From Tanypteryx hageni (Eukaryota > Arthropoda > Insecta > Odonata > Petaluridae), in NCBI GenBank assembly GCA_028673005.1, contig CM054117.1, positions 55,472,370 to 55,536,369 on the forward strand: a stretch of DNA of 64,000 bases. The letters run 5' to 3'. Shown here one piece after another: positions 37,816-49,200 of this stretch. The notes beneath the pieces were generated by a model, which saw only the letters and a program-made list of their open reading frames with translations, was not told the origin of the DNA and made no database searches. Position 1 is the first letter of the stretch. The number at the start of each line of letters is the position of its first letter. Made by a program: the position numbers and the translations under genes.

Positions 37816-39212
37816 TCGCATTATGCCACTGCTTCTAGGTATACAGTTAGACACATACTAATATGCAACAGACAGTTTGCAACACATTAAAGATACATTA
37901 TGGCTTATCTAGCTTGGAACAGCTGCCTAGGAGATAGTGCTTGAACAGCATGTAAAAAGGAAGAGAAGTAGTCATAAAAAAGGTAGGGGAAAACAGAATT
38001 GTTTTTTCCTTTAAGGCCTCTTGTCACAATAATTCACCAATGGTAGATTATAAAAAAAAGAAGATGTGATGTTTTTTAAGGGTTAATCATTGGGGGAGTG
38101 CTACAGATACGAGGCATCTAGGCCCCAAAAATTTATAGATCTCAATTATTCAAGTATCAGGTGTAAATTTTGCTTAAACTACTAAAAAATCACTTGCCAA
38201 ACATTTTAAAATCCTGAAAAGTTGTAATTTTAAAACGGTCCTAAATTCCATTCTTTATTACTATACATATTAATCTCATTAGGTCCCCATGGATATTCAC
38301 ATCCATGCTTGTCTTGCCCTGAGTTGGGTAATTTTTTTGCCTGGTTGCCCATAAATGATGTGAAGGACTAAGAAAAATAATAGTGAACGTGAGGCTTGGA
38401 TGAGATCACAATTTGTTGATCTGTTTGGTATTTGAAAATATCCAGGCTTTTGTGGAAATTTGGTTTTCAATATGAGGGTATTATTAATTCCATTCTGGCA
38501 GTAGTGACTGAATGGACTTTCTTTTTTGGCCATGATTGATTTTTCTAATTTCTCTTTGCAGTGTTCTTTACAGTGAGTTGTGATTTTGCCCTATATAGCA
38601 TTTTTTTACATTGTGTGCAGTTTATTTTGTAAATTCCAGACTTCTCTGTATTTTGAATTTTATATTTCATGAGATGTTTATGATGCTAATTAGTGTGTTT
38701 AAGAGTAATTTTTTGTATTGATTGATGATTGATCTTTTCACAGGAAAACTTTTTTTTTTCAGAAAGTTACTTTGAATCTTTTATTTATAATTGAAAATAA
38801 AGTGAATTATCTCAGAAATTTTTATTCATCTCATAAATAACTGCTAGACAAAAATTTGGCCTCAAACCATGCATTTGCATTTTATATAGTGTTGTCTATA
38901 TTTCAAATTTCCCACACTTTTTGCTAATTAGCAATTAGTGTTTCTGCTTGTATAAATATTCAACTTTTTCATACAGTCCATCCTAATCAATTGTGTTTGG
39001 GAAAGGAAATGTGTGAGCTGCTGATTAAATATCCATTTTAGTTATGGGCCAGGAACTTCACAATATTGGCTTGCACTACATTTGTGTATTGTTTTAGACA
39101 ATACCGCAATTTTTCACAAATTCAACCATTTTGGGACAAAATTCAGCAAGTATTATATATACATATATCATTAATAAAGTCAGGCTCAACCTGTGGAATT
39201 TGCTCATTGTGG
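37816..39212. other. Intergenic, nothing recognised
   Basis: AT-rich DNA without a convincing ORF, splice-bounded exon or shared repeat. Confidence 0.4.
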
Positions 39213-39607
39213 GATGTAATGAAAAACTTTGTCACTTCCACGCAATTTAATAAAAACTACCGGTTTCCCTATGCTCGTGGCATCTTTAGGTGAAAAGGTG
39301 TATAAAACAGTTCCATATATAGGGAGAAAGGAGGGGTTACACAGAAAGTGATTGGATGGCAATTAAAGAGACGGTTAGGAAAAAGGAAGGTGGACGCAAA
39401 ACAAAGTTACAAAGTATATACAAAAGATTTTTGGTAAAAAGAGCCAGACAACAAAGTTACAAAGTATGTACAAAATACCCCTCCTTTCTCCCTATATATG
39501 TATGGAACTGTTTTATACATCTTTTCGCATGAAGATGCTACGATCGTAGCGAAACCGGTCGTTTTTATTAAATAGTGAGGAAGTGACAAAGTTTTTCATT
39601 ACATCTC
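39213..39607. repeat. Imperfect long inverted repeat
   Basis: Arms of about 125-130 bp (39213-39337 and 39478-39607) share tcacttcc, aaaaac(t/g)accggtttc, gtataaaacagttccata and agggagaaaggagggg in inverse orientation. The spacer contains a direct repeat acaaagttacaaagta. Foldback-type non-coding element. Confidence 0.7.
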
Positions 39608-40321
39608 ATATTATATAGGCGTTGATTTTCACATTTTTTAATCGTTAAAATGACCCGAACCAAAAACCAGTTATCGAAACCTCGATTCGAACTACTACTT
39701 GTAGAAGGAAGGGGAACTGCCGAAGACTTACGAGAGAATCGTCATTTACGATAGACGCGATGAACTAGAACAATAGCGCCGTTTTCTCCATTCGTTAAAG
39801 GCTATGGCGAAACATGTATTCTAAGCGATTCGCTCCACAATTCATCCGCGTTAGCTCATCGACAAATAAAATATTCCTTTTGCATCCTTAAACAAAGCCT
39901 AAACTCGATTGAAATTTATTCACGAGTTCAAGGACCCGGCCATTATTTTTTCAAGGGTTACGAACACCCGTTTTCTTTTTGTTCTTGTTTTCCCTTCCAC
40001 TCCCTCCCCCTTCTCCCACGACAGGCAAACTCTTAATTTACGTCTTCCTACTCACTTCCGCAAGTATTTTCTTCGTCCATGTTTCCCAATGGAAAAGCTA
40101 CTTTTAGGTTTTGGCCGTGTTCCCTTTCCGGAAACATAAGACGGAGTGATCCACTCAGAAGAACTCGGAGTACGGTAAGCTGCCGTGTTTATCGCCTTGC
40201 CAAAAGGAAAGCCGTGAGGAACTTGCGTTATTTTGCGGGCTCGTCCGTGTTGTTGCTAAGTGATACCACAGGCAATAGCGTCGAGCTTCGGACTTTTTTT
40301 TCAAATCAAAAGGCGTTGTAC

Positions 40322-42190
40322 ATGAATCCTACAAACTCCATCAAATTCCTGGTTCCCTTGTTGTTGCTGTCGGTAAAAGTTGGTCGTGTGAGCTGCTGGG
40401 ATGCCTCCAGCACCAGCGTCCCTTCTCCGGTCGCCGGGGTCAAACCGGCGATCCCTGTGGTGGCCAACGTCGACGAAGATGAAGGTCAGGCCGAGGACCG
40501 GGGGCACGTTTTGGAGACGCACCACACGACTTGTCAGATAACCACGGAGGAACTGGTCGCCACTGCGCAGGCGACCGCTACAAGGGTCCTGACCGGCCTC
40601 TGCAACTCCAGTGAGTCTTCGCGTGATCTTGGTTTTTGCCGATATTTTCTGATATCGACGGAGCGGGTTTTGAAAGGCCGCTTCCGAAATTTATCTTCTA
40701 CCCAGTGCGAGTCAGCGGTCACGTTCGTGAGAAAAGAGATAATCAATTTATTGTTATTTATTCCCTCGTCATATATAGAACGAGTAGGCAATGGCGTAAA
40801 TAAATGATTCGTCATTATCGGGAATAAGTGACAATATATTATTTAATGTTGCACAAATTGTGAACATGAATTCTTCGCTCACTATGTGCGGGCTTTTTTG
40901 GAGAATTCTTAGGAATGCATGCTCTTCCGAGTCCGTCATATTTAATTACTTTTTGACTGTAATGTCGTAATTTCCATTCAAAAAATACTTCACATCATCT
41001 AAGGTCACCAGATATTGTACTAATAAAAATAGGACGTATTTGGAGGGTGGTCGTGTAGACGCGGCCCGAATTTAATGGAATCCAACAAATACGAATTAGA
41101 CTAATGAACAAGTTTCTCTGAAAAAATATTTTTTAGATCCTATTTCTATGTGAATTAACAACTTTTAAGACTTTGAGGGATATAAACAATTATCCTTCGA
41201 CCGTACATAGCCGTTTCTTCCTCGATAATTTTTTCGACGCGCTTAACTTTTTACTCCACCATCTCATTCTCCATCCCTCGTTTCACTTGACTAGGAGAGA
41301 TGGAAGAGAGATTCAAGAGCCTCGAAGCCCAGATCGCCGACCTTCTCAACGTCCTCAAGCTGATGCTTGTCAACCTGGACAGCAAAATATCCATCCAGAA
41401 CGAAGTCCTACGCAACCGACCGCGCCGTGTCCAGTCGCAGTCGAAGAGCGGAGACGACGGCTACGGTTATGCTGGATCTTCTTTCCCCGCTCCGTCCTCT
41501 GAAGACTCCAGGGGTTACCCACAAGAAGCTAACCGGAGAGGGGAGGAGGGAAAGTGGACCGACGACGGGGACGAAGTGGCTGGTGCTTTCGCGGATTCCG
41601 ACTGGCCACGAGAAGAAGAGATATCCCGACTCAATAACACCGTACACATGGAACCTTACCCTGACGTTCCCCTCAAAAACGCCCCCACGGTTGTATATAG
41701 GGTGTACACGTACTATTGGCGTGTGCGCGGGATAGCTTCCAAGATAAACAGCTGGGATCCTCGGAGGTCCCTGAGATCTCCATCCTTCTACGTCACCCCC
41801 GGAGGCTATAGGATGTACCTGCTTGTGTTCCCGAGGCAAAATTACGAGAATGTTTACGTTCACGTTGGAATCACCGTGGGAGCTAACGACGCCAGCCTTC
41901 CCTGGCCGTTTCCCTTGAAACACCGCATACAGTTGTTGGACCAGGTTAGGCTGGCGTCCTCGAGCAAGAAGAGGCCTCAGACCCCGTCCAGATCGGCGAC
42001 GACGCCTCAAGACCTGTCGTCGCGCATGTGGAATCCGGCCATGCTGTGCAGTGCTTCGGTATGGCGTAGGCCTCTTTCTGGCGATACGACCGAGTGCGTC
42101 GGGTTGGGTTATCCTCACGAAATCCTCAAGTCTCGTAACTATATCTACGACGACAGCGTTGTCATCAAGCTCACGGTTTACTTGGGCTAG
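40322..42190 (+). CDS. Secreted coiled-coil protein with C-terminal MATH/TRAF-like domain
   Basis: Two exons, 40322-40610 and 41295-42190 (intron gtgagt...ctag, phase 1), encode 394 residues. Residues 1-25 look like a signal peptide (hydrophobic FLVPLLLLSV). Residues 97-135 are a heptad-rich helix (MEERFKSLEAQIADLL). A charged low-complexity linker follows to about 225. Residues 235-394 resemble a TRAF-C/MATH fold: YYWRVRGI, then GGYRMYLLVFPRQN, NDASLPWPFPLKHRIQLLDQ and RNYIYDDSVVIKLTVYLG, the last two very close to the TRAF consensus. MATH proteins of the TRAF class are normally cytosolic, while meprins are an extracellular exception. There is no RING or BTB domain. The upstream frame is open from 40079, but the ATG at 40322 is the one that gives a signal peptide. 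Function is unknown; trimerisation through the coiled coil is inference. The GC content is clearly higher than the flanks, as expected for coding sequence. Confidence 0.85.
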
Positions 42191-43790
42191 TCTGTTTTGG
42201 TATCTGCGTTACGTTACGTGGGAGATGCCGGAGAAAATCCGAGAAAGCCGCCAATTCGTAGAAATACGATTTGACACTAATTTTCTCCGACAAATTCCGC
42301 TTTCAGAAAACGTTCTTCGTGTGCAGCCATGCATCTCTTTTTCTTCCAAACAAATGGAGTCACGCTGGTCCATGTTGGTCTGTCCATCAGGTTTAACGAG
42401 ACTGAATTCGAATAATACTGGGTGACCTTTGTTTTTTGTAACCAACAGCGATTGAATTAGGTATATCCGTCGCAGAGATTATTTTCGAGATTAAATTGAA
42501 TTTTTTTACACCTTAACATTCAACTCGTGTAAGAGGCGTTCGCCATATGAGCATTTTAAAAGTCCCCCGAAATTATAGGACTAAGCTGTACCCCTTTTTT
42601 CCGCACATTGTGAAATGTCAGCAAAACATTTTATAATGTTTTATATGTGTGTTGATTAAAATGTATTTACTCGTTGGAATAAGTACGTGCCTGTTAGTAG
42701 TTTCCCAACTGGTGCTCAGGTACTCTATTGTGTCCCGAGTGCTGCCTAGTGGAAATGTCGTCAGCCTAATGTATCCTTGGGGTTGAAAATGTTTATTGTG
42801 CTCTACTAAATAAGTGATGCATTAGTATTACCAATTAAATACGTACATATGATGATAACAATATCTGTGTGTTAACGTATAATACCTACCGAGATTCAAC
42901 TATGCTAGAGAAAAGGGGGACAGTTTCATGGGGCCCTGGCTTTCAAGGGGGCCGACTTTGTAGGAAAAAATATCAACTTGGAAGCAGAATTTTGTACCTG
43001 GGACCATGAATTCTTAGTTGGGCTTTTTCACCCATTTTAAAGATGTAATTTCACGACACTATTTTGTGTATAAAAGAGTGTCGCGTGAAAAAAATGTTTG
43101 GAAGTCATTAGAAATTAAAACTACTTAAAATTTGTATTTTTCACATTTGATAAATAAAATGTTATTGCACATATCACAGGATGGTACATGACCATACAGA
43201 GCTTCAAAGTGCATGGATATGAGTGGTATTAATAGTATATCCATAATATGTGCCAATGTAATCAATCGTCGCGATTTAATGAGTTGAGGATGTGGAAAAA
43301 ACCTTGTGCTGTAATTTATCACTGACCTTGCCAAGATCAACAATTGCTGATACCCACCAAGCTATTTATGACCTTAAAAGATATTTGCATCCTTCTATGG
43401 ATTTCCGTATTTTTCTCTTGATGATATTGCATTTATTGTGTTTTTTATAGGTTTTGAGTAATACAAATATGTTCAAATTTCCCGAATTTCTTACTTTAAT
43501 TTTTCAACTTAACTTAAAAAATGGCAAATTAAGTATCGAAATTAAACTATTATTACGCTCCGTTTCAGATTCTCTCTACTATGTGGCCACGATAAAGTAC
43601 ACTGAAATAATTTATTTGATTATACTGAAATAATGTAACACTAATAAATTGAACTGCAAATTCCAGTGAAATAAATTCTGTTTGGCAGTGTTGTTTATAC
43701 TATAAGTATAATTCATTGCATGAGGCAATTGTAACTGAAATATTCTTTTTCCAGTAAAAAATACTTCTTAATTTTAAGCTTTACTTTCGA
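42191..43790. other. MATH-gene 3' flank and spacer to the SVEP1-like gene
   Basis: Presumed 3' UTR of the MATH gene, then AT-rich spacer. AATAAA occurs at about 43154 but far from the stop, so no polyadenylation site is assigned. GC rises again from about 43790, the presumed SVEP1-like leader. Confidence 0.35.
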
Positions 43791-43938
43791 AGGTCTTTTC
43801 TCGGACTGACCGTCGCATCAACAGAGGTCGCTACTTTGACAACTTGAAGCAACCCCAAGCAGGGTCACATCCGTCACTCGCTCCAAAGTCAAAACAAGAA
43901 GCTCGCGTTTATCTTCTCTTCAGGGTCATCGGTTTCTC

Positions 43939-44208
43939 GTGAACTCCAATCAGTTCATGGGACCCATTAATGAAGCTGCACTTGATTCGTCTTTGGGACG
44001 ACTTCGGTCTCAGTTAGCGTATATTTCGAATACACGCAGAGTTTTAACAACTATTCCTTGGCGATCAGCGCAGAGTGTGTTATTACCTGTTCGTAAAGGG
44101 AAGCATGGAGAAAACGTTAAGACGTGGAAGTCTTCGTGGCGGTCTTTCTTTCTGAACAACTGGACGATTATCGCACCCGTTTTTTCTATTAAAACCTTAG
44201 AGGATTAA
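43939..44208 (+). other. Open frame in the SVEP1-like 5' leader, stop abutting the ATG
   Basis: A 89-codon frame starting MNSNQFMGPINEA whose TAA (44206-44208) directly precedes the SVEP1-like ATG. Local GC is high, as in a first exon. It has no recognisable domain and may be a uORF or just open 5' UTR; cttctcttcag at about 43912-43922 could also be a splice acceptor in the leader. Confidence 0.3.
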
Positions 44209-44555
44209 ATGGTAGGCATGTGGTGTGGTAAGGTAGGTCGTGCGTCGCTGATTGTGGCGATATTGGCATTGACCCTGGTTGGTACCGCATGGGGATCACC
44301 GAGCGAGAGCAATTCCAGGAGAACGGTAAATCCGACGCCCTCGCCGCAGCCGAAATCGCAAGACGGTAAGGCGGAAAAGGAACCTTCGGTCGTTCAGGAG
44401 AACAGGGTGACCAAGTCGAAGGTGGAGATACTCGGAGGGACGCTCAGGAGGTTGCTGAGGAAGTTGAAAGAGGGAAGCGATCCAAGGGTTGAGTTGGTGT
44501 TCCTGGTCGATTCTTCCGCGAGCGTCGGAGCGGAAAATTTTTTCAACGAAATCAG
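44209..44555 (+). CDS. svep1: SVEP1-like exon 1: signal peptide, linker, start of vWA
   Basis: The ATG follows an in-frame-independent TAA directly (TAA|ATG). After the signal peptide there is a Pro/Ser/Lys-rich linker (about residues 30-75), a basic helix ([13 protein letters not shown]), then [14 protein letters not shown] at residues 94-107, the first vWA strand with the MIDAS motif DxSxS (Asp101, Ser103, Ser105). Donor ATCAG|gtatgg, phase 2. Confidence 0.9.
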
Positions 44556-44773
44556 GTATGGCGCGCGATGGAGTCGTCGAGAAAAGAAATTAATATAAAA
44601 TGAAGTGAAAATAATGTTGAATCGGAAAGAAAATTATTATAGCCCATAATATTTTTAGGGCAGCCAATAAACACGGCGAGGAATGGGAATATTCGCTCAT
44701 TTAAATGCATATTTTATAATTGTTGCAAATTTTCTTTATTTGCTTTATGAGATTACAAGAGAGAAAATTACTA

Positions 44774-44858
<85 letters not shown>

Positions 44859-45660
44859 TCATCATAGGTAGTCTGTCCGTAGACAGGTCCGTGATTATTC
44901 ATGGTTAAACCTGGTTCTCCATATACTCCTATTTTCCGCTGTCCTCTTCATATCTTGATAACTCTCTTTCCCTTTCAAATCGTCTATCAGCTGATACCTT
45001 TTCCTACCTCTTTCCCTTTTCCCATCTAGTTTTCCTTCTAACACATCTTTAATCATACTCTCTCTCCTCATGTAATGTCCAACCCAGTTAGCCTTCCTCT
45101 TTCTGATAGTCTGTATAATCATTCGCTTCTCTCCTATTCTTCGTAGCACTTCATCGTTTTTCATCCTATCTGTCCATTTTATCTTCAGCATTCTCCTCCA
45201 AGTCCACATTTCAAAGCTTTCCAAGTATTTGATGTAATTTTTCCTTAGCGTCCACGTTTCTGCCCCATACAATGCTATACTCCATACGTAGCATTTTATC
45301 AACTTCTTGCGGATATCTTCCCTTATATTCCCTGTAAGTAGTTGTTTCTTTCTCCTGAAAGCCGCTTTTGCTTTTCCTATTCTAGTTTTGATCTCATCCG
45401 TACATTTTGCCTCTCGTGTTATGATACTTCCAAGGTATTTATATTCTGAAACTTGTTCTAATGGCTTTCCCCCAATAGTTATGTTCAGATTCTCTTCTTT
45501 ACCCGATATTCGAATGACCTTGGATTTTTCTGTATTTATTTCCATACCGTATTTTCTACCTGTTATCACTAGTCTATTTATCATTTTTTGTAGTTCCTCT
45601 TCCTTTCTTGCTAGAAGTACTTGATCATCTGCGTATTTTACTGTTCTTATAATCCTATAA

Positions 45661-45706
<46 letters not shown>

Positions 45707-45888
45707 ATGTCAACAAGGTGTTGGGATGAGGAAACCCAGTGAGCACTCACCAATCAGACGACTTCAGGTTGGCGAGGCCCCGGGGATGTCGAAGCGACAC
45801 ACGTAAAATAACACAAAAACACAGAAACATCACAAACGTAAAGCTTTCGGAACTACTCCTTCTTCAGCTACAGAGAGAGAACTGAACT

Positions 45889-45930
<42 letters not shown>

Positions 45931-46195
45931 TCTCTCTGTAGCTGAAGAACTGAACTCCATATATATATATATATATATATATATTCTCTCTCTGTAGCTG
46001 AAGAAGGAGTAGTTCCGAAAGCTTTACGTTTGTGATGTTTCTGTGTTTTTGTGTTATTTTACGTGTGTCGCTTCGACATCCCCGGGGCCTCGCCAACCTG
46101 AAGTCGTCTGATTGGTGAGTGCTCACTGGGTTTCCTCATCCCAACACCTTGTTGACATCCATATATTCATTTTACCTTTCCTTTTCCGTAAGTTG

Positions 46196-46269
<74 letters not shown>

Positions 46270-49200
46270 CTAGAATTTTTTTATTCGGCAAATCCATTTA
46301 TCGCATAAAGCTAGTAATTTTCTCTCTTGTAATCTCATAAAGCAAATAAAGAAAATTTGCAACAATTATAAAATATGCATTTAAATGAGCGAATATTCCC
46401 ATTCCTCGCCGTGTTTATTGGCTGCCCTAAAAATATTATGGGCTATAATAATTTTCTTTCCGATTCAATTCACTCTGCAGACCTCCAACTTTAAGATTTG
46501 GCTTGCAGATTGCTCAGTCATTGTCATCATGATTGTAAGCCATTGGTTTCCAAAAATTAAAAACCTTTACCCTCCTTTAACCTAAGAAAAATGTCTTCAT
46601 GCCTCCTTTATATCATACTCAATCAAAGGTCATAAACAATATCTACTGGAAATTTTACAGTTAAAGCAATTTCTTTTATAAATTCTTTAAAACAAGCTTC
46701 TAAACCGTACAAATCAAAAAAAATGTTAGAGGTAAACATTTAAAATATATCAAGTTTACAGAAAGTTTCATTCACTATCATCTACTGATGATGAGAGCTT
46801 CACTCTTGAAATGCAGATTTAGAATAACTTCCTTCATTTAAAAAAATTTTTAGAGATCTGTGCGATTGTGTTCAAGTGCGTGTGTGTATCCTTAAATTTA
46901 GTTTGATTGGTCCCTGTCACTGATGTAAGATGCATAAACCATCAGAGATTTGTTTGAGATGTCAAGTCCCTGGCATGAAACAAATTTTTCCATAAACTTG
47001 ATATATTTTAACTGTTTACCTCTAAATTTTTTTTTTATTTGTATGGTTTAGAAGCTTGTTTTAAAGAATTAAAAAAAATTTTTTAACTAAATTTTCGATT
47101 TTTCACCATAGTCACCTTTCACTCATATAAATCTACTGGACTTACAATTGCCATTAAAATAAGCAACTTAAGAAAACTATGGATGCAAATGATGCTTCCT
47201 AACCACTTGAGGGCTAGAATTTGATGGTTGCATATTGTAGGTCTCACAATTAGGAGAGTTAAACACACAGTAAATATATGTAAAATCTTTTGCACCTCCT
47301 CTCTCTCCCCTGGCCTACTCACCATGCCCTCCCAGAAGGGCAAACCCCACAGTTTGGAAACCACTGCTGTAAGCAATGATTATATTCATGATCATCTATT
47401 TTTAGTTTTTGATCATATTAAGAAACTTGGACATCTAATATATACGGCCAATATAACCTCTTAATGTTGATTTTTATGAGGGATATTTTCATAAATTTTT
47501 CATTTTTTTCTAAAGAATTTTTAAGATTAAATACTGTGAGTGATTAATTGGAAAATGCGATATTGCTCCCTTATTTATACCAGCCATTCTTGCATGAAAA
47601 AAAACGGTATTATCCCTTATAGGGAAATAAAAAAAATTAACCCAGTGAATTCATCCACAGTGGTATGCCATATATCAACTTCATTATCAGTGTTTTTGTG
47701 AAATAAATATTACCAAGAATATGATGCCGAGCTGAAATTTCAGTAGCTTTTCACATATTCTTTGTTTGCATGTAACATGTAGTATAATAATAATAATAAT
47801 AATAAATTAATTAATAATAATTTAATACCTTTGTATTTTTTTCCATTTTTGTTTTTAGATTTCATACTACTTATAAGATTTTCCTTTGCATGTGTGTAAA
47901 TATTATTTAAGTGTTCTATGTTGTGTTTATTTTGTCTTTCACTTTAGTTTTATTTTCGTTGTGAATTTATGACTTGCTCTATGTCTGTACATGACCAAGA
48001 GTTAATAAAATAAAAAATATTATAAAGATTATATGACATCTTGGCATTATTTTATTTTGACAGATTTGTGCGGAAGCTCCTCTCAGATTTCACTGTAACC
48101 AGTGATGCAGTTCGTGTTGCTTTGGTCACGTTCTCCTCCCGAAACAGAATTGTTCGCCACATAGACCATTTGAATCCTAAATCATCTGGTCTTAAACATC
48201 ATAAATGTAGTCTGATACAGGAAGAACTCCCTCGAATTACATACACAGGTGGTGGTACTTACACTCTAGGAGCCATGCTTGAGGCAGAGGTAAGCCCTTT
48301 GGTATTTGATTTGTTTGAACAAAATGGAATTGTCAATGATTTCATTTTTCAAAATCCTTAAATACCAATGATTTAATTTCTTAAGGTTGTATTATCAATC
48401 CTATAGTAATGTTTATTTGGCATTTGTTAAGGCATGGTTGAGATTCTAATCTCTCTTTTTTTGTTATGACTACTTAAAACATTTTAATCTGGCGATATGC
48501 TTTATAATCGAGGACAATTTTAAATGAATGAATAATTCATGTTTTTTATTAAGTCATTCCAGTGACAGAGTTGAAATTTAAGAATTGGAACTTTGAATCA
48601 ACTGGGCATAGTGAAGTTTATATATTTTTCTCCCAGCATAAGATACATCAATCTCAATAGTTCAAATTCAAGGATCAGCACTTCAGCATCAAAAATTGTA
48701 AAATCAAATACTTATATAGGGTGTCCCTAATTTCCGTGTGCAGTTTAAAATATTTATAACTTCAGTTCTATAGGAGATATAAACAATCTGTAAAATGCAA
48801 TAGAGTGTTAATTTATTCGTTTTTGTATGAATGAAGAAATGAATTTATTCTAATTTATTTTTTTCAGATAATATACCCTAGTAGGCTAAATGGCTTCAAT
48901 AGAAGAAAAAGTGAATTGGGTTCTCTGGTTAGCTGAGTTTAAGTCTGTAACAGCAGTTATAATAAAATTTACAACTCATTACAAAAATCAAGCGCCACAC
49001 AGAAATTCAATGACAAAGTGGATGAAGAAGTTCAATGATACTGGTTCCGTTAATGACAAGCCACAAACTGGACAACCAGGAGTAAGTCAGGAGACTGTGG
49101 CGGCTGTAGAACAAGTGTTTTGTAACAGTCCACAAAAATCAGTAAGACAGGCTTCTCTAGAATTAGGCATTAATAAAACAATAGTTCACAGAATTCTGAA

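Noticed and set aside
41408..42118. 236-codon minus-strand open frame
   Set aside because: Antisense shadow of the MATH exon; low-complexity Arg/Gly-rich text with no domain, while the + strand gives a clear MATH fold.
44680..44910. Tyr/Ile-repeat proteins across the TA runs
   Set aside because: Translation of (TA)n microsatellite, not coding.
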